From positions 1-43,074 of the IMG/VR virus record IMGVR_UViG_3300046517_000907: a stretch of 43,074 nucleotides of DNA; one strand, written 5' to 3'. The DNA is from a virus. A model generated the notes under the pieces. The model was not told the origin of the DNA and searched no databases. It saw only the letters and a list, made by a program, of their open reading frames with translations. Both the position numbers and the translations under genes were made by a program. Below, piece by piece: positions 42,682 to 43,074 of the stretch (positions are counted from its first letter, which is position 1; each line of letters begins with the position of its first letter).

Positions 42682-43074
42682 CTACGAGTACGGATCGCCG
42701 TCGTCTTCAAACCCGCCGAATCGCGGCTCGGTGTCGGCCGCCTTCGCCGGCGGCTCGACCGCGTCGCCCGGCTCGTCTTCGGGCGGCTGGCCGGGCTTGC
42801 TCGACTTGTCTTTCTTTTCCCGGTCTTTCACGCGTTCGTAGCCGGCACTGACGCCGAGCCACGGCATCCCTTTGGGAAGGCCCATGATGCCGATGACTTC
42901 GGCGAACAGCCCGCGCGGCTTCTGCTCGCGCTTCACTTCGATCAGGCAATTCAACCCGATCAGCTCGTCGAGCTCGTAGCCTTCCGCTTCCTTGTCGGTG
43001 AGCGGCTTCCCCCGGATAGAGTTCACGGCTTTCCGGAGCGCGGCCCGCTCGTGCAGGCTGACGGTGAACCGGCG
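42682..43074 (-). CDS. Conserved phage replication/recombination-region protein, 5' end missing
   Basis: The frame is open to the right edge, so only the last ~130 residues are present. RFTVSLHERAALRKAVNSIRGKPLTDKEAEGYELDELIGLNCLIEV ... AEVIGIMGLPKGMP follows a widespread phage protein: 'EFT.SLHEK..LR..L..WRG..FT.EE..GFDL..LLG..C...I......Y..V....PLPKGM'. It is commonly found beside recombination and ssDNA-binding genes and possibly acts as an ssDNA-binding protein. The C-terminal ~40 residues are Lys/Pro/Asp-rich and end acidic, as in many SSB-like proteins. An internal start near 43026 is unlikely because homology-like sequence continues upstream. Confidence 0.65.
   Translation of the reverse strand, partial: RRFTVSLHERAALRKAVNSIRGKPLTDKEAEGYELDELIGLNCLIEVKREQKPRGLFAEVIGIMGLPKGMPWLGVSAGYERVKDREKKDKSSKPGQPPEDEPGDAVEPPAKAADTEPRFGGFEDDGDPYS

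Noticed and set aside
1-43074. Split of one gene across the two window ends
   Set aside because: Joining the ends puts the left partial frame out of phase with the right partial frame, and the sequences do not resemble parts of one family.
1-43074. tRNA genes, integrase, attachment sites and insertion sequences
   Set aside because: I found no cloverleaf with T-arm signature, no tyrosine or serine recombinase motifs and no transposase or terminal inverted repeats on reading both strands.

Overview
This 43 kb, very G+C-rich window (about two-thirds G+C by eye) looks like most of the genome of a tailed phage of the short-tailed (podovirus-like) type. It encodes a small and a large terminase, a portal, a scaffold-like protein, a major capsid protein, a head-tail adaptor, two beta-rich tail or nozzle proteins, a tail-fibre-like protein and a series of internal or ejection-type proteins ending in a 1458-residue giant. 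I see no tape-measure protein, tail sheath, tail tube, integrase, DNA polymerase, RNA polymerase or tRNA. The host cannot be named. Base composition, Shine-Dalgarno (SD) leaders, promoters close to the sigma70 consensus and a parS-type palindrome fit a high-G+C bacterium.

Layout. (1) 1-3755, leftward: six small genes including a DUF932 protein, a SpoVG-like protein and an HExxH metallopeptidase. The cistrons are separated by strong GC hairpins and duplicated leaders, and a promoter at 3800-3829 faces left. (2) 3756-4737: a non-coding region of about 1 kb with a CCGG array repeating every ~10.4 bp and a perfect 16-bp palindrome matching the ParB-binding site parS. (3) 4738-8466, rightward: small unknown genes, several behind promoters whose -10 hexamer lies 6-8 nt before the start codon. 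(4) 8476-34306, rightward late region: packaging, portal, scaffold, capsid, head completion, tail, ejection proteins, a TIM-barrel-like candidate hydrolase and small membrane proteins. (5) 34269-43074, leftward: tightly overlapping small genes plus two nucleases (PD-(D/E)XK and VRR-NUC), a DUF1376-type replication protein and, cut off by the right edge, a conserved phage replication/recombination-associated protein.

How it may work together. The leftward genes of both arms share a leader hairpin, so they may be one early programme joined across the genome ends. The DUF1376 gene is preceded by five DnaA-box-like 9-mers at an exact 11-bp period, and its linker is encoded by an AT-rich tract. 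This resembles the arrangement of lambda O and ori and is the best replication-origin candidate. The 3.9-4.55 kb region (phased array plus parS-like site) is the best candidate for an undescribed cis-acting system, perhaps for segregation, nucleoid tethering or packaging. No ParA/ParB gene is recognisable here, so the palindrome may recruit host ParB.

All assignments are by eye from sequence and family knowledge; no searches were run.
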